NCBI GenBank assembly: GCA_910579515.1
Contig: CAJTUV010000003.1
Span: 114,621-178,620 of the forward strand
Length of the DNA: 64,000 bases
Source of the DNA: an uncultured Hungatella sp.
Lineage (GTDB): Bacteria > Bacillota > Clostridia > Lachnospirales > Lachnospiraceae
Direction of reading: 5' to 3'
The notes under the pieces were generated by a model. It had not been told where the DNA came from. It worked only from the letters and a program-made list of their open reading frames with translations, and searched no databases. Below are positions 7,450 to 15,699 of the stretch, one piece after another. Position 1 is the first letter of the stretch, and every line of letters begins with the position of its first letter. A program made the position numbers and the translations under genes.

Positions 7450-7478
7450 TTGACGGGATTCTTTTCGGAAAGTATAAT
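7450..7478 (+). promoter_or_regulatory. Promoter of the metallo-hydrolase gene
   Basis: TTGACG (7450-7455), a 17-bp spacer and TATAAT (7473-7478). Transcription would begin near 7485, which excludes the in-frame upstream start at 7491 as well-served and favours 7533. Confidence 0.8.
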
Positions 7479-7532
7479 AGGGACAGCGATGTGAAACACC
7501 TTAAGTCATTGCAGGAAAAGGAGGGGAATCGT

Positions 7533-8156
7533 ATGCAGGAGGGGATAAAGATTCGATGGCTGGGGCATTCTTGCTTTAAAGTGGAGTTTATGGGATACAG
7601 CGTGGTTTTTGATCCTTATGAGGATGGATATGTTCCGGGACTAAAGCCTCTGAGAGAAGAGGCGGACAAGGTACTGTGCAGTCATGACCATGGAGATCAT
7701 AATGCCAAAAAGGTGATTACAGAAAGAAAGGGAGGAAAGTGCCCTGTCTGTGTGAAGACTATTTCTACCTGGCATGATGACAGGCAGGGGGCTTTGCGAG
7801 GAAAGAACCTGATTCATCTTTTGGAGTGGGATTCGTTTCGGATTGCTCATTTGGGGGATCTTGGATGCCAGCTTCTGCCTGAACAGGAGGATGATTTAAA
7901 GGGGCTGGACCTTCTTATGGTTCCGGTGGGCGGATACTATACCATCAATGCAAGGCAGGCAAAGGATTTGGTGGAAAGAATCTGCCCCAGGGTAACAGTT
8001 CCTATGCATTACAGAGGGGAAAACTTTGGATTCGACGTTTTGGCTCCCTTAGAAGATTACAGAAATCTTTGCGACGACGTGGTCTTTTATGAGAACAGCG
8101 AATTTTTTCTTACCAAAGACCTGCCAAAGCAGACGGCGGTTCTTAAAATCCAGTAA
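7533..8156 (+). CDS. Metallo-beta-lactamase-fold hydrolase (UlaG/UPF0173-like)
   Basis: A 207-residue protein opening with the IRWLGHSCFKVE strand typical of UlaG/UPF0173-type metal-dependent hydrolases. The HxHxDH metal motif is seen as HDHGDH (51-56), and further ligands are likely in HLGDLG and PMHYRG. Members hydrolyse phosphodiester, lactone or other ester bonds; no substrate can be named. The start at 7533 has a GGAGG site eight bases upstream. A zinc-ribbon membrane protein follows 23 bases later in the same transcription unit. Confidence 0.82.
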   Translation: MQEGIKIRWLGHSCFKVEFMGYSVVFDPYEDGYVPGLKPLREEADKVLCSHDHGDHNAKKVITERKGGKCPVCVKTISTWHDDRQGALRGKNLIHLLEWDSFRIAHLGDLGCQLLPEQEDDLKGLDLLMVPVGGYYTINARQAKDLVERICPRVTVPMHYRGENFGFDVLAPLEDYRNLCDDVVFYENSEFFLTKDLPKQTAVLKIQ

Positions 8157-8179
8157 AAATAAGGAAAGGAAAAGGAGAA

Positions 8180-8563
8180 ATGTGGAATCGTTGGAAGGAT
8201 AACTTTCGCCGCTTTATGGTTGGACGATACGGCGGAGATGAATTAAACCGGTTTTTAATGACGGCCATATTGATCGCCGTGATATTGAACCTGCTGATTA
8301 GGAGCCGGATTTTGATATGGGCAGAGGGACTGTGTCTGATAGTTTGCTATTACCGGATGTTTTCTAAAAATACCGGAAAGCGTTTTCAGGAGAATCAGAC
8401 CTTCTTAAATCTGCGGTTTCGAATGGGAGAAAAAGTGAAGGGATGGAAGTATAAAATATTCAAATGTCCTAATTGCGGACAGAAACTTCGGATTCCCAGA
8501 GGCCATGGAAAGATCAGTATTCACTGTAGAAAATGCGGCCACGATTTTATGGGAAAAAGCTGA
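8180..8563 (+). CDS. Small membrane protein with C-terminal zinc ribbon
   Basis: A 127-residue protein: a basic N-terminus, two short hydrophobic segments (~27-40 and ~44-58) and a C-terminal zinc ribbon with CPNC (96-99) and CRKC (116-119). The knuckle spacing resembles rubredoxin-like ribbons in transcription or translation factors, here tethered to the membrane and facing the cytoplasm if the positive-inside rule holds. No specific family is recognised. A strong site (AAGGAG) precedes the ATG. An A/T-rich hairpin directly after the stop may be a weak terminator. Confidence 0.65.
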   Translation: MWNRWKDNFRRFMVGRYGGDELNRFLMTAILIAVILNLLIRSRILIWAEGLCLIVCYYRMFSKNTGKRFQENQTFLNLRFRMGEKVKGWKYKIFKCPNCGQKLRIPRGHGKISIHCRKCGHDFMGKS

Positions 8564-8580
8564 AAAAAAGTAGTTTTTTC

Positions 8581-8609
8581 TTGACATCTGGGCGGGACAA
8601 TGATACCAT
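8581..8609 (+). promoter_or_regulatory. Promoter of the GlpA-like operon
   Basis: A perfect -35 TTGACA (8581-8586), a 17-bp spacer and TACCAT (8604-8609, four of six). Transcription would start near 8616, giving a leader of ~110 bases that contains the terminator at 8651-8702. Confidence 0.65.
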
Positions 8610-8650
8610 AAAAGTGTCAGTTGAATAACAAAAACCTTTGTGATGAGAGA

Positions 8651-8702
8651 GCAAGGTGAGACAGAGGAAATGATTTCCCTTTGTTCACGTTGCCCTTTTT
8701 TT
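8651..8702 (+). promoter_or_regulatory. Leader terminator/attenuator before the GlpA-like operon
   Basis: Inside the 5' leader a long interrupted hairpin (outer GCAA/TTGC, then GGTGA/TCAC, inner AGAGGAAA/TTTCCCTTT) is followed by seven T residues. This has the form of an intrinsic terminator placed between promoter and first gene, as in GlpP-antiterminated glycerol operons of Bacillus. An antiterminator protein or RNA switch is inferred; no alternative pairing was established. Confidence 0.6.
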
Positions 8703-8726
8703 ATCCAAGGGGAATAGGAGAGGATT

Positions 8727-10175
8727 ATGAGCAGACTAAATTATGATGTAGTGGTGGTTGGCGGAGGCGTGACTGGCTGTGCGATTGCCAGGGAACTGTC
8801 CAGGTATGAGCTGAACTGCTGCCTGATGGAGCGGACGGAGGATGTGTGTTCCGGAACCTCCAAGGCAAACAGCGCCATTGTTCATGCCGGATATGATGCA
8901 GTTCCAGGCTCGTTAAAAGCCAGGTTCAATGTTGCCGGAAATGCCATGATGGAATCTTTGTCAAAGGAACTGGATTTTGAGTTCCAGAAGAATGGTTCCA
9001 TGGTGCTTTGTTTTGCTGAAGAAGATCGTCCGGGTTTGGATGCCTTATATGACAAAGGCGTAGCCAACGGGGTACCGGACCTTCAGATTATCAGTGGAGA
9101 TCAGGCCAGGGCGATGGAGCCGAATCTTTCCGACCAGGTAGTTGCCGCTTTGTATGCGCCTACCGGCGGTATTGTGTGCCCATTTGGTCTGACCATTGCC
9201 CTTGCAGAGAATGCCTGTGACAATGGAGTGGAATTTAAACTGAACACAGAGGTTTTGGAAGTGGCTGCCGTGGAAGGTGGGTATGTGGTAAAGACCAATC
9301 AAGGCGATGTGACCACAAAGTATGTAGTGAACGCAGCAGGAGTCTATGCAGACCAGATTCACAATATGGTCTGTGAAAAGAAGTTGTGCTTAACTCCAAG
9401 AAAGGGCGATTACTGTCTGTTAGACCACGAGGCAGGAGACCATGTAAAGCATACGATTTTCCAGCTTCCGGGTAAGTATGGAAAAGGCGTTTTGGTGGCT
9501 CCTACGGTCCACGGAAATCTTTTACTGGGGCCGACGGCTGTGGATGTAAAGGACAAGGAAAACACAGCCACTACGGCAGGGGAACTGGCAGAGGTAATCC
9601 AGAAAACAGCAATCAGTGTAAAAAATATTCCTTATAATAAAGTAATTACTTCTTTTTCTGGTCTTCGTGCCCATGAGGCAGGAGATGACTTTATCATCGG
9701 AGAGGCAGAAGACGCCGAAGGATTTTTTGACGCGGCGGGAATTGAATCTCCGGGACTTTCCAGCGCTCCGGCTATCGGGGTTCATGTGGCTGAATTAGTG
9801 GCTTTAAAGGAAGGCGCCAAAAAGAAGGAAGGTTTTATTCCTACCAGAAAAGGAATCCCTCAGGTCAGCAAGTTAAGCTTTGAGGAGAGAGCGAAACTTA
9901 TGAAGGAGCGTCCGGATTATGGAACCATTGTCTGCCGTTGTGAGAATGTGAGCGAGGGCGAGATCGTGGATGCGATCCGCAGAACTTTGGGAGCCACGTC
10001 TTTAGACGGGGTGAAGCGGAGAGTGCGTCAGGGTATGGGACGTTGTCAGGCAGGATTCTGTACGCCAAGAACCATGGAAATTCTGTCAAGAGAACTAGGA
10101 CGGCCTATGGAATCCATCTGTAAGAATGGTCCTGGGTCCGAGATTCTGATTCAAGATGGGAGGACAGAGGGATGA
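8727..10175 (+). CDS. GlpA-like FAD-dependent oxidoreductase with BFD-type [2Fe-2S] domain
   Basis: A 482-residue flavoprotein. The N-terminal Rossmann motif VVGGGVTGCAIAREL starts a DAO/GlpA-type FAD domain (to ~370). The C-terminal domain carries the BFD-like cysteine pattern CRCE (~403) and GRCQAGFC (~438-444). This matches anaerobic glycerol-3-phosphate dehydrogenase subunit A and L-2-hydroxyglutarate oxidase relatives. The likely role is oxidation of glycerol 3-phosphate (or a related 2-hydroxy acid) with electrons passed to the next subunit. It overlaps the following gene by four bases. The leader terminator upstream suggests substrate-controlled expression. Glycerol kinase is not nearby. 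Confidence 0.8.
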   Translation: MSRLNYDVVVVGGGVTGCAIARELSRYELNCCLMERTEDVCSGTSKANSAIVHAGYDAVPGSLKARFNVAGNAMMESLSKELDFEFQKNGSMVLCFAEEDRPGLDALYDKGVANGVPDLQIISGDQARAMEPNLSDQVVAALYAPTGGIVCPFGLTIALAENACDNGVEFKLNTEVLEVAAVEGGYVVKTNQGDVTTKYVVNAAGVYADQIHNMVCEKKLCLTPRKGDYCLLDHEAGDHVKHTIFQLPGKYGKGVLVAPTVHGNLLLGPTAVDVKDKENTATTAGELAEVIQKTAISVKNIPYNKVITSFSGLRAHEAGDDFIIGEAEDAEGFFDAAGIESPGLSSAPAIGVHVAELVALKEGAKKKEGFIPTRKGIPQVSKLSFEERAKLMKERPDYGTIVCRCENVSEGEIVDAIRRTLGATSLDGVKRRVRQGMGRCQAGFCTPRTMEILSRELGRPMESICKNGPGSEILIQDGRTEG

Positions 10176-11452
10176 GAGAGCATGATATTGTAATTATTGG
10201 CGGTGGTCCGGCAGGACTGGCGGCGGCTGTGTCAGCCAGAAAAGCAGGAATTCAGGACGTTTTGATTCTGGAAAGAGATCATATGTTAGGCGGTATCTTG
10301 AACCAGTGTATTCACAATGGATTTGGCCTTCACACCTTTAAGGAAGAACTTACGGGGCCGGAATATGCCAGCCGCTTTATTAAAATGGTGGAAGAGGAGA
10401 AGATTCCATACTCTCTGAATACCATGGTAGTTGACGTCAATGATAAAAAAGAAATTACCTATATTAACCGGGACGAGGGATTAGTGACGATAAAGGCAGG
10501 CGCCATTGTGCTGGCTATGGGATGCAGGGAACGCCCAAGAGGAGCCTTAAACATTCCTGGATTTCGTCCGGCTGGAATCTATTCAGCAGGTACCGCCCAG
10601 CGTTTGACCAATATGGAAGGTTTTCAGGTGGGAAAAGAGGTTGTGATACTCGGCTCCGGCGATATCGGCCTCATTATGGCAAGAAGAATGACTCTGGAGG
10701 GGGCAAAGGTTAAGGTTGTGGCAGAGCTTATGCCATACTCCGGCGGTCTGAAGAGAAATATTGTTCAGTGTCTTGACGACTATGGAATTCCGCTGAAGTT
10801 AAGCCATACAGTTGTTGAGATTCATGGAAAAGAGAGGGTGACAGGAATCACCATCGCAGAGGTGGACAGCACAAGGAAACCGATTCCGGGCACAGAGGAG
10901 TTTTATTCCTGCGATACCCTGCTGTTATCCGTAGGCTTGATTCCAGAAAATGAATTAACGAAAGGGATCGGCGCATCCATGAGCAGAGTTACTTCTGGAC
11001 CGGATGTAAACGACAGGCTAGAGACAGGGGCAGAGGGTGTGTTTGCCTGTGGTAATGTCCTTCATGTTCATGATTTGGTGGACTTTGTTTCTGAGGAAGC
11101 AACTCTGGCAGGAGAGAATGCGGCTCATTATGTACATACGCAAAAGGGAGAAGAAATCTCAGAGAAGAGAGAAAGCCATATGGTGCCCCTATCCGCAGAA
11201 AACGGTGTGCGGTATACAGTTCCCCAAACACTGGATATTGCAAATATGAGAGATCTGGTAGTGGTTCGTTTCCGTGTCAGCGACGTATTTAAGAACCGGT
11301 CTATTGCAATTTACTATGATGATAAGCTGATCTCCAGGAGGAAAAAGAAAGTTCTGGCTCCTGGCGAGATGGAGCAGGTAATTTTGAAGAAAGACAGTTT
11401 TTCGGAGTATCCTGATTTAAAGAAGATTACCATTTGCACGGAGGAAGAATGA
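10172..11452 (+). CDS. FAD/NAD(P)-dependent oxidoreductase, partner of the GlpA-like subunit
   Basis: A 426-residue protein with two dinucleotide folds: IVIIGGGPAGLAAAVSARKAG at the N-terminus (FAD) and VVILGSGDIGLIMARRM (~157-173, NAD(P)). Other marks are a GCRERPRG segment and the GVFACGNVLHVHDLVD motif near 290, as in the thioredoxin-reductase-like oxidoreductases that accompany GlpA-like/DUF1667 trios. It probably relays electrons between the GlpA-like subunit and a nicotinamide or quinone acceptor. It overlaps its upstream neighbour (ATGA) and touches the downstream gene, so all three products are expected in one complex. Confidence 0.8.
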   Translation: MREHDIVIIGGGPAGLAAAVSARKAGIQDVLILERDHMLGGILNQCIHNGFGLHTFKEELTGPEYASRFIKMVEEEKIPYSLNTMVVDVNDKKEITYINRDEGLVTIKAGAIVLAMGCRERPRGALNIPGFRPAGIYSAGTAQRLTNMEGFQVGKEVVILGSGDIGLIMARRMTLEGAKVKVVAELMPYSGGLKRNIVQCLDDYGIPLKLSHTVVEIHGKERVTGITIAEVDSTRKPIPGTEEFYSCDTLLLSVGLIPENELTKGIGASMSRVTSGPDVNDRLETGAEGVFACGNVLHVHDLVDFVSEEATLAGENAAHYVHTQKGEEISEKRESHMVPLSAENGVRYTVPQTLDIANMRDLVVVRFRVSDVFKNRSIAIYYDDKLISRRKKKVLAPGEMEQVILKKDSFSEYPDLKKITICTEEE

Positions 11453-11814
11453 TGGAACGGAGAGAACTGATTTGTATTGGGTGCCCGATGGGCTGCCCGA
11501 TGATAGTGGATATTGACAAAACAGAGATTCAGGTAAGCGGCAACACCTGTCCAAGAGGAGACGACTATGCCAGAAAAGAGGTCTTAAGTCCTACCAGGAT
11601 TGTGACCTCCAGCGTAAAGATTGAAGGCGGCGTGATGCCTATGGTATCTGTGAAAACAGAACATGACATTCCCAAGGGAAAGATTATGGACATCATGAAC
11701 GAGATTCATCAGGCCAGAGTGAAAGCGCCGATTGCCATAGGCGATGTGGTGATTGGGAACTGTGCAGACACAGGGGTAAATATTGTGGCAACCAGAAATG
11801 TAGAGGCCAGTTAG
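11449..11814 (+). CDS. DUF1667 cysteine-rich protein (third subunit of the GlpA-like trio)
   Basis: A 121-residue protein with four N-terminal cysteines, C9, C12, C16 and C34, in a CxxC-xxx-C...CP pattern that suggests a small iron-sulfur or zinc site. DUF1667 proteins are almost always encoded after GlpA-like and FAD-oxidoreductase genes, as here, and are presumed electron-transfer or assembly subunits. Two adjacent ATGs (11449 and 11452) are possible starts. The GGAGG site is four or seven bases away, so 11452 is equally likely. Either start overlaps the upstream stop. Confidence 0.8.
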   Translation: MMERRELICIGCPMGCPMIVDIDKTEIQVSGNTCPRGDDYARKEVLSPTRIVTSSVKIEGGVMPMVSVKTEHDIPKGKIMDIMNEIHQARVKAPIAIGDVVIGNCADTGVNIVATRNVEAS

Positions 11815-11844
11815 CTAAAGGGAAGATTGTGGAGACTTAGAAGT

Positions 11845-12621
11845 ATGGTTATAAAACGTGATATCTGGTTTTCACCGACGCAGAAAACCAGAGGCTTACA
11901 TATTTATCTTCCGGATAGTTATGATTATACGCAGGAGCGTTATCCGGTTATGTATTTTTTTGATGGGCATAATCTGTTTTATGACGGGGATGCTACCTAC
12001 GGGACTTGCTGGGGACTGAAGGATTTTTTAGACCATTGGGACAAAAACATGATCATCGTTGGCATTGAGTGCGGCCACGAGGGAGAGGAACGTCTGAATG
12101 AATACTGTCCTTATTCGGTGAACGGAGGATTCTTAGGCCATGCTAAAGGTGTCGGGAATGATACTGTCCGATGGATGGTAGAGGAACTTAAAGAGATGAT
12201 TGACAGGGAATATCGCACCTATCCTTTCCGGGAATGCACGGCTGTGGCAGGTTCCAGTATGGGAGGTCTCATGGCGCTTTTTGCAGTGATTCGATACAAT
12301 CAGTGGTTTTCAAAAGCGGCCTGTCTTTCCAGCGCGTTGGGCTTTTGCCTTCCCAGCATTTATCATGATGTAAGATCCTGCCCTATTGATCCAGATACCA
12401 GAGTATATCTTTCCTGGGGGACCAGAGAGGCACGAGGAGTAACTGATCATACCAGAGAAGATAAAAGCAGTTATATGTCAAGAAGAAACCGATCCATTGC
12501 CAACTATTTAAGAGCCAGAGGGGCCACAGCCCAGATATTCTGCCAAGTTGGAGGGCAGCACTGCGAGGCAGACTGGGGAAAGCAGATTCAAGGATTTATG
12601 AAATTTTTGTGGCAGTCTTGA
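11845..12621 (+). CDS. Alpha/beta-hydrolase esterase (Fes/EsteraseD-like)
   Basis: A 258-residue protein of the putative esterase family that includes enterochelin esterase Fes and the mycolyltransferase-like enzymes. The nucleophile elbow GSSMGG (136-141, Ser138) follows a typical YPVMYFFDGHN strand. The acid is probably in DPDTRVYLSWG and the His in GGQHCEADW. The substrate is unknown; it has no signal peptide, so it acts in the cytosol. The start at 11845 has a GGAG ten bases upstream. An earlier in-frame TTG lies too near the DUF1667 gene to be favoured. It may belong to the GlpA-like operon (30-base gap). Confidence 0.78.
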   Translation: MVIKRDIWFSPTQKTRGLHIYLPDSYDYTQERYPVMYFFDGHNLFYDGDATYGTCWGLKDFLDHWDKNMIIVGIECGHEGEERLNEYCPYSVNGGFLGHAKGVGNDTVRWMVEELKEMIDREYRTYPFRECTAVAGSSMGGLMALFAVIRYNQWFSKAACLSSALGFCLPSIYHDVRSCPIDPDTRVYLSWGTREARGVTDHTREDKSSYMSRRNRSIANYLRARGATAQIFCQVGGQHCEADWGKQIQGFMKFLWQS

Positions 12622-12629
12622 AGGATGGC

Positions 12630-12658
12630 TTGACAAATAAGTGGAAACCCAATATAAT
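12630..12658 (+). promoter_or_regulatory. Promoter of the T-box/tyrS unit
   Basis: A perfect TTGACA (12630-12635), a 17-bp spacer and a perfect TATAAT (12653-12658), the strongest promoter in the window. Transcription would start near 12665. Confidence 0.9.
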
Positions 12659-12685
12659 GGGGATAATTTCATGAAAAAAGCGATG

Positions 12686-12972
12686 ATAAGAACAAGTAGC
12701 AGTCAGCAAACAGCACACAGAAAGCAGCCGGAAGATGAGAGGCGCGTGAAAAACTGTCTGTGAATACATCTTTGAGCTTCACACCCAACGGAAAGCATCC
12801 TAATAGAGGAGCTGTAAACCAAGTAGGCTGTGACGGATTCCTGCACACGTTATCGTGCTAGAGTATACATGTGTACTCGAAGAGGCAAAGAGGTGAGAAT
12901 CTCTTTGTAAACATTAGGTGGTACCACGAGACTTAGGCCTCGTCCTTTTGACAGGACGAGGCTTTTTAAATG
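12686..12972 (+). promoter_or_regulatory. Tyrosine T-box leader
   Basis: This fills the 437-base gap between the esterase and tyrS. The conserved T-box core AGGTGGTACCACGAG is at 12916-12930. It is followed by an intrinsic terminator: a perfect 10-bp stem, 12937-12946 with 12953-12962, then TTTTT. In Stem I the specifier loop reads GAATACATC, giving the tyrosine codon TAC at 12765-12767, flanked by pairing arms AAGATG and CATCTTT. Uncharged tRNA-Tyr would stabilise the antiterminator and turn on tyrS. Confidence 0.95.
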
Positions 12973-13058
12973 CCGTTCTCACTGGCCGGAGATGGTAAAA
13001 TCGCAAAAATACGTGAAAGAGTCTGAGTAAAAATGGAAAAGAAAAGGAGAGCAGGTTT

Positions 13059-14285
13059 ATGCAGTGCTATGACGAATTAGTTGCCAGAGGCCTGATTGCC
13101 CAGGTGACAAATGAAGAGGAAATAAGGGAGATGGTGAATAACGGAAAGGCCACTTTTTATATTGGTTTTGACCCAACAGCAGACAGCCTTCATGTGGGGC
13201 ATTTTATGGCCTTATGCCTGATGAAACGGCTTCAAATGGCAGGAAATAAGCCTATCGCCCTGATTGGCGGAGGCACCGGAATGGTAGGAGACCCTTCAGG
13301 GCGGACAGACATGCGCCAGGTGATGACAGAAGAAACCATTCAGCATAATTGCGAGTGTTTTAAAAAGCAGATGAGTAAATTTATTGATTTTTCAGAGGGA
13401 AAGGCTTTGATGGTCAATAATGCAGACTGGCTTTTGAAGCTGAATTATGTAGAGCTTCTGCGGGAGGTGGGAAGCTGTTTTTCGGTAAATAATATGCTGC
13501 GCGCAGAGTGTTACAAGCAGCGCATGGAAAAGGGACTCAGCTTTTTGGAATTTAACTATATGATCATGCAGAGCTATGATTTCTATGTGCTGTTCCAGAA
13601 GTATGGATGTAACATGCAATTTGGCGGAGATGATCAGTGGAGCAATATGTTAGGCGGCACAGAGCTAATTCGCCGCAAGCTGGGCAAGGACGCTCATGCT
13701 ATGACCATTACTCTGCTTTTGAATTCTGAAGGGAAAAAGATGGGAAAAACCCAGTCTGGAGCCGTGTGGCTTGATCCAGAAAAGACTTCGCCGTTTGATT
13801 TTTATCAGTACTGGAGAAATGTGGCAGATGCAGACGTTTTAAGATGCTTGCGGATGCTGACATTCCTTCCTCTGGAGCAGATTGACGAGATGGATAAATG
13901 GGAGGGCAGTCAGTTAAATAATGCGAAGGAGATTCTTGCTTTTGAGCTGACGAAGCTGATCCACGGACAGGAGGAGGCAAAAAAGGCAGAAGAAGCTTCC
14001 AGAGCCTTATTCCAGGGGCAGGGAAGTTTAGAGAATATGCCGACGCACCAGTTGAATCAGGAAGATTTTAACGAAGAGGGCGTCATCGACATACTGGCGG
14101 TGCTCCAAAAATCCGGTCTGGCTCCGTCTCGTGCAGAGGCCAGAAGAAATGTGGAGCAAGGAGGCGTTTCTATTAACGGGGAGCAGACAAAGGATATTAA
14201 GAAGGCATTTGAAAAGGAAGCGTTTATGGGAGACGGTATGATTGTGAAACGCGGAAAGAAAAATTTTATGAAGGTGACTCTTTAA
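13059..14285 (+). CDS. tyrS: Tyrosyl-tRNA synthetase
   Basis: Charges tRNA-Tyr with tyrosine. The 408-residue class I synthetase shows YIGFDPTADSLHVGH (HIGH-type motif near 30-45), the tyrosine-binding QFGGDDQW block, KMGKT (KMSKS-type, near 230) and a C-terminal S4 RNA-binding domain (APSRAEARRNVEQGGVSING, ~350-370). The start has a GGAGAG site. Expression is controlled by the tyrosine T-box directly upstream, and the gene ends at a strong bidirectional terminator. Confidence 0.98.
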   Translation: MQCYDELVARGLIAQVTNEEEIREMVNNGKATFYIGFDPTADSLHVGHFMALCLMKRLQMAGNKPIALIGGGTGMVGDPSGRTDMRQVMTEETIQHNCECFKKQMSKFIDFSEGKALMVNNADWLLKLNYVELLREVGSCFSVNNMLRAECYKQRMEKGLSFLEFNYMIMQSYDFYVLFQKYGCNMQFGGDDQWSNMLGGTELIRRKLGKDAHAMTITLLLNSEGKKMGKTQSGAVWLDPEKTSPFDFYQYWRNVADADVLRCLRMLTFLPLEQIDEMDKWEGSQLNNAKEILAFELTKLIHGQEEAKKAEEASRALFQGQGSLENMPTHQLNQEDFNEEGVIDILAVLQKSGLAPSRAEARRNVEQGGVSINGEQTKDIKKAFEKEAFMGDGMIVKRGKKNFMKVTL

Positions 14286-14304
14286 TATAGAAATTGCGCA
14301 GTTG

Positions 14305-14341
14305 AAAAGCAGGCCGTAAGAAAACTCTTAGGCCTGCTTTT
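14305..14341. terminator. Bidirectional terminator between tyrS and the FlxA-like gene
   Basis: A perfect 11-bp stem (AAAAGCAGGCC with GGCCTGCTTTT), extended inside by TAAG/CTTA, carries A- and T-runs on both sides and serves both convergent genes. Confidence 0.88.
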
Positions 14342-14350
14342 GTGGTATGG

Positions 14351-14665
14351 TCATGCATACCAGCCAGTGGGATCTTGTAAGTAAGGAGGATTTTCCTTTG
14401 ACTCCTCATCCAGTCCGCTTTCTTTTTGTTGCTGCTGCTTTTTTTGCTCCTTCTGTTTTAGCTTTTCGATTTTTTGCTCCACTTCTTGAATCTGCTTTTC
14501 CAGCTCCTTCACTTTTTCTTCATCGTGGTTTTGTGCGGCTTTCTTTTTTTCAGAGTTAAGCTGCATAAGCTTTTGCTCCAGGGCCTTGATTTGTGGGTTT
14601 TGGCCGCCGCCGGATTGACCGCCGCTTATAGGAATCATACTGGGGCTGATACCGTTTATACTCAT
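14351..14665 (-). CDS. FlxA-like small coiled-coil protein
   Basis: A 104-residue soluble protein: a glycine/serine-rich head (PISGGQSGGGQNPQ), a charged coiled coil from ~28 to ~80 rich in Lys, Glu and Gln (with a QQQQ run), and a short tail ending in PTGWYA. It resembles FlxA-like (pfam14282) proteins, which lack a defined function. A very strong site (AAAGGAGGTGA) precedes the ATG, and the gene has its own promoter, so it is probably well expressed. It is monocistronic, convergent to tyrS. Confidence 0.65.
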   Translation of the reverse strand: MSINGISPSMIPISGGQSGGGQNPQIKALEQKLMQLNSEKKKAAQNHDEEKVKELEKQIQEVEQKIEKLKQKEQKKQQQQKESGLDEESKENPPYLQDPTGWYA

Positions 14666-14688
14666 AGACTCACCTCCTTTATAATGAA

Positions 14689-14717
14689 AGTATAAAAAGA
14701 AAGTTTTCGTGAATCAA
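14689..14717 (-). promoter_or_regulatory. Promoter of the FlxA-like gene
   Basis: Minus strand TTGATT (14717-14712), a 17-bp spacer and TATACT (14694-14689), 24 bases before the start codon. Confidence 0.6.
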
Positions 14718-14767
14718 TAGAGATGACATGAAATGGGTTTTTATCGTCATGAGAGGAGAATTACAGG

Positions 14768-14796
14768 TTTACGAATCCTTGGCGAAGTGGTATAGT
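14768..14796 (+). promoter_or_regulatory. Possible promoter of the 243-aa unknown gene
   Basis: TTTACG (14768-14773, four of six), a 17-bp spacer and TATAGT (14791-14796, five of six). The implied transcription start near 14803 supports the downstream ATG at 14846. Confidence 0.5.
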
Positions 14797-14845
14797 ATAC
14801 TTGGGATCATATTTGAAGATAAGCATCAGTGGAAGGAGAAAGGCT

Positions 14846-15577
14846 ATGTTAAATATTTATACAGATAGGGAAGATTTTGATTTAGGGATAGAGGATTTTG
14901 GACTTTTGGATGGAAAGGACATTAATGTTTATATTTTAGATGAGAATATGAAAGCGCTTTCTTTGATGGAGGCATTCAGAGCCTGCAGGCGCAATCCTTT
15001 AAGAACTTATTATTACATACCAAAGACCGAGAGTAATTTTTCGAAGTATGCGGTGGAGTCTATCTCCAGAGGAACGGTAAATGTGTTTTATGATTTGGAC
15101 GAATTGAGAGAAGCCTTAAGCGGAGAGATGGAGGCATGGCGCTTTTATTCGATTCCTGAGTGCATTTCGAAATCTGCCATGAATTTTAAGATTATGATTA
15201 ACCGAGATACGTCTACTTCCTTAAGCATTGCTGTAACAGCGGCTCTGCGAAAAAGCAGCTGTTATACTGTGGGAGCAGCTCTTCTTGAGTTATTTCAGTC
15301 CAGGGGAGCTTTACAGGGTCCTGAATTCGAAAATTGTATGAAAAAGGTGCTGGAGACCAGCCAAGAGGCCAGAATGGCAGATGAAGAATTTAAGAGGAGC
15401 AGTTCCCAGTTTCTTTCTGTATTAGTGGCAATGGGCAAGGATATCAGCTCTGCAAAGGCCACAGAGGAGTATGACGAGATGGCTCTTCATGTGATGTTCC
15501 AGCCCTTTGAACCCAATGGAAAAGATATGGAGTACAGAGGAAAAATCATAAGCCAGTTGATGAAGGAGAAACGCTAA
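14846..15577 (+). CDS. Conserved-looking soluble protein of unknown function
   Basis: A 243-residue protein that I do not recognise. It has no signal peptide or membrane segment. The N-terminal ~100 residues alternate beta-like and acidic stretches (IYTDREDFDLGIEDFGLLDG), and the rest looks mainly helical, with a segment rich in Ser/Thr near residues 130-150. The start at 14846 has an AAGGAG site seven bases away. It stands alone between two promoters, so it appears monocistronic. The codon style resembles its neighbours. No function is proposed. Confidence 0.7.
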   Translation: MLNIYTDREDFDLGIEDFGLLDGKDINVYILDENMKALSLMEAFRACRRNPLRTYYYIPKTESNFSKYAVESISRGTVNVFYDLDELREALSGEMEAWRFYSIPECISKSAMNFKIMINRDTSTSLSIAVTAALRKSSCYTVGAALLELFQSRGALQGPEFENCMKKVLETSQEARMADEEFKRSSSQFLSVLVAMGKDISSAKATEEYDEMALHVMFQPFEPNGKDMEYRGKIISQLMKEKR

Positions 15578-15598
15578 GAAAATGTAACAAATTGTCTC

Positions 15599-15627
15599 TT
15601 TACAGAAGGCGTTCTTTCGTATATAAT
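15599..15627 (+). promoter_or_regulatory. Promoter of the flavin lipoprotein gene
   Basis: TTTACA (15599-15604), a 17-bp spacer and a perfect TATAAT (15622-15627), 73 bases before the start codon. Confidence 0.78.
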
Positions 15628-15699
15628 GTCCTTACTGCTTTCGGCTGCGTGGGAGCAGGAGAGAAAAAAGAGTAGTACTATTTTAAGGAGGAAGAAAGC

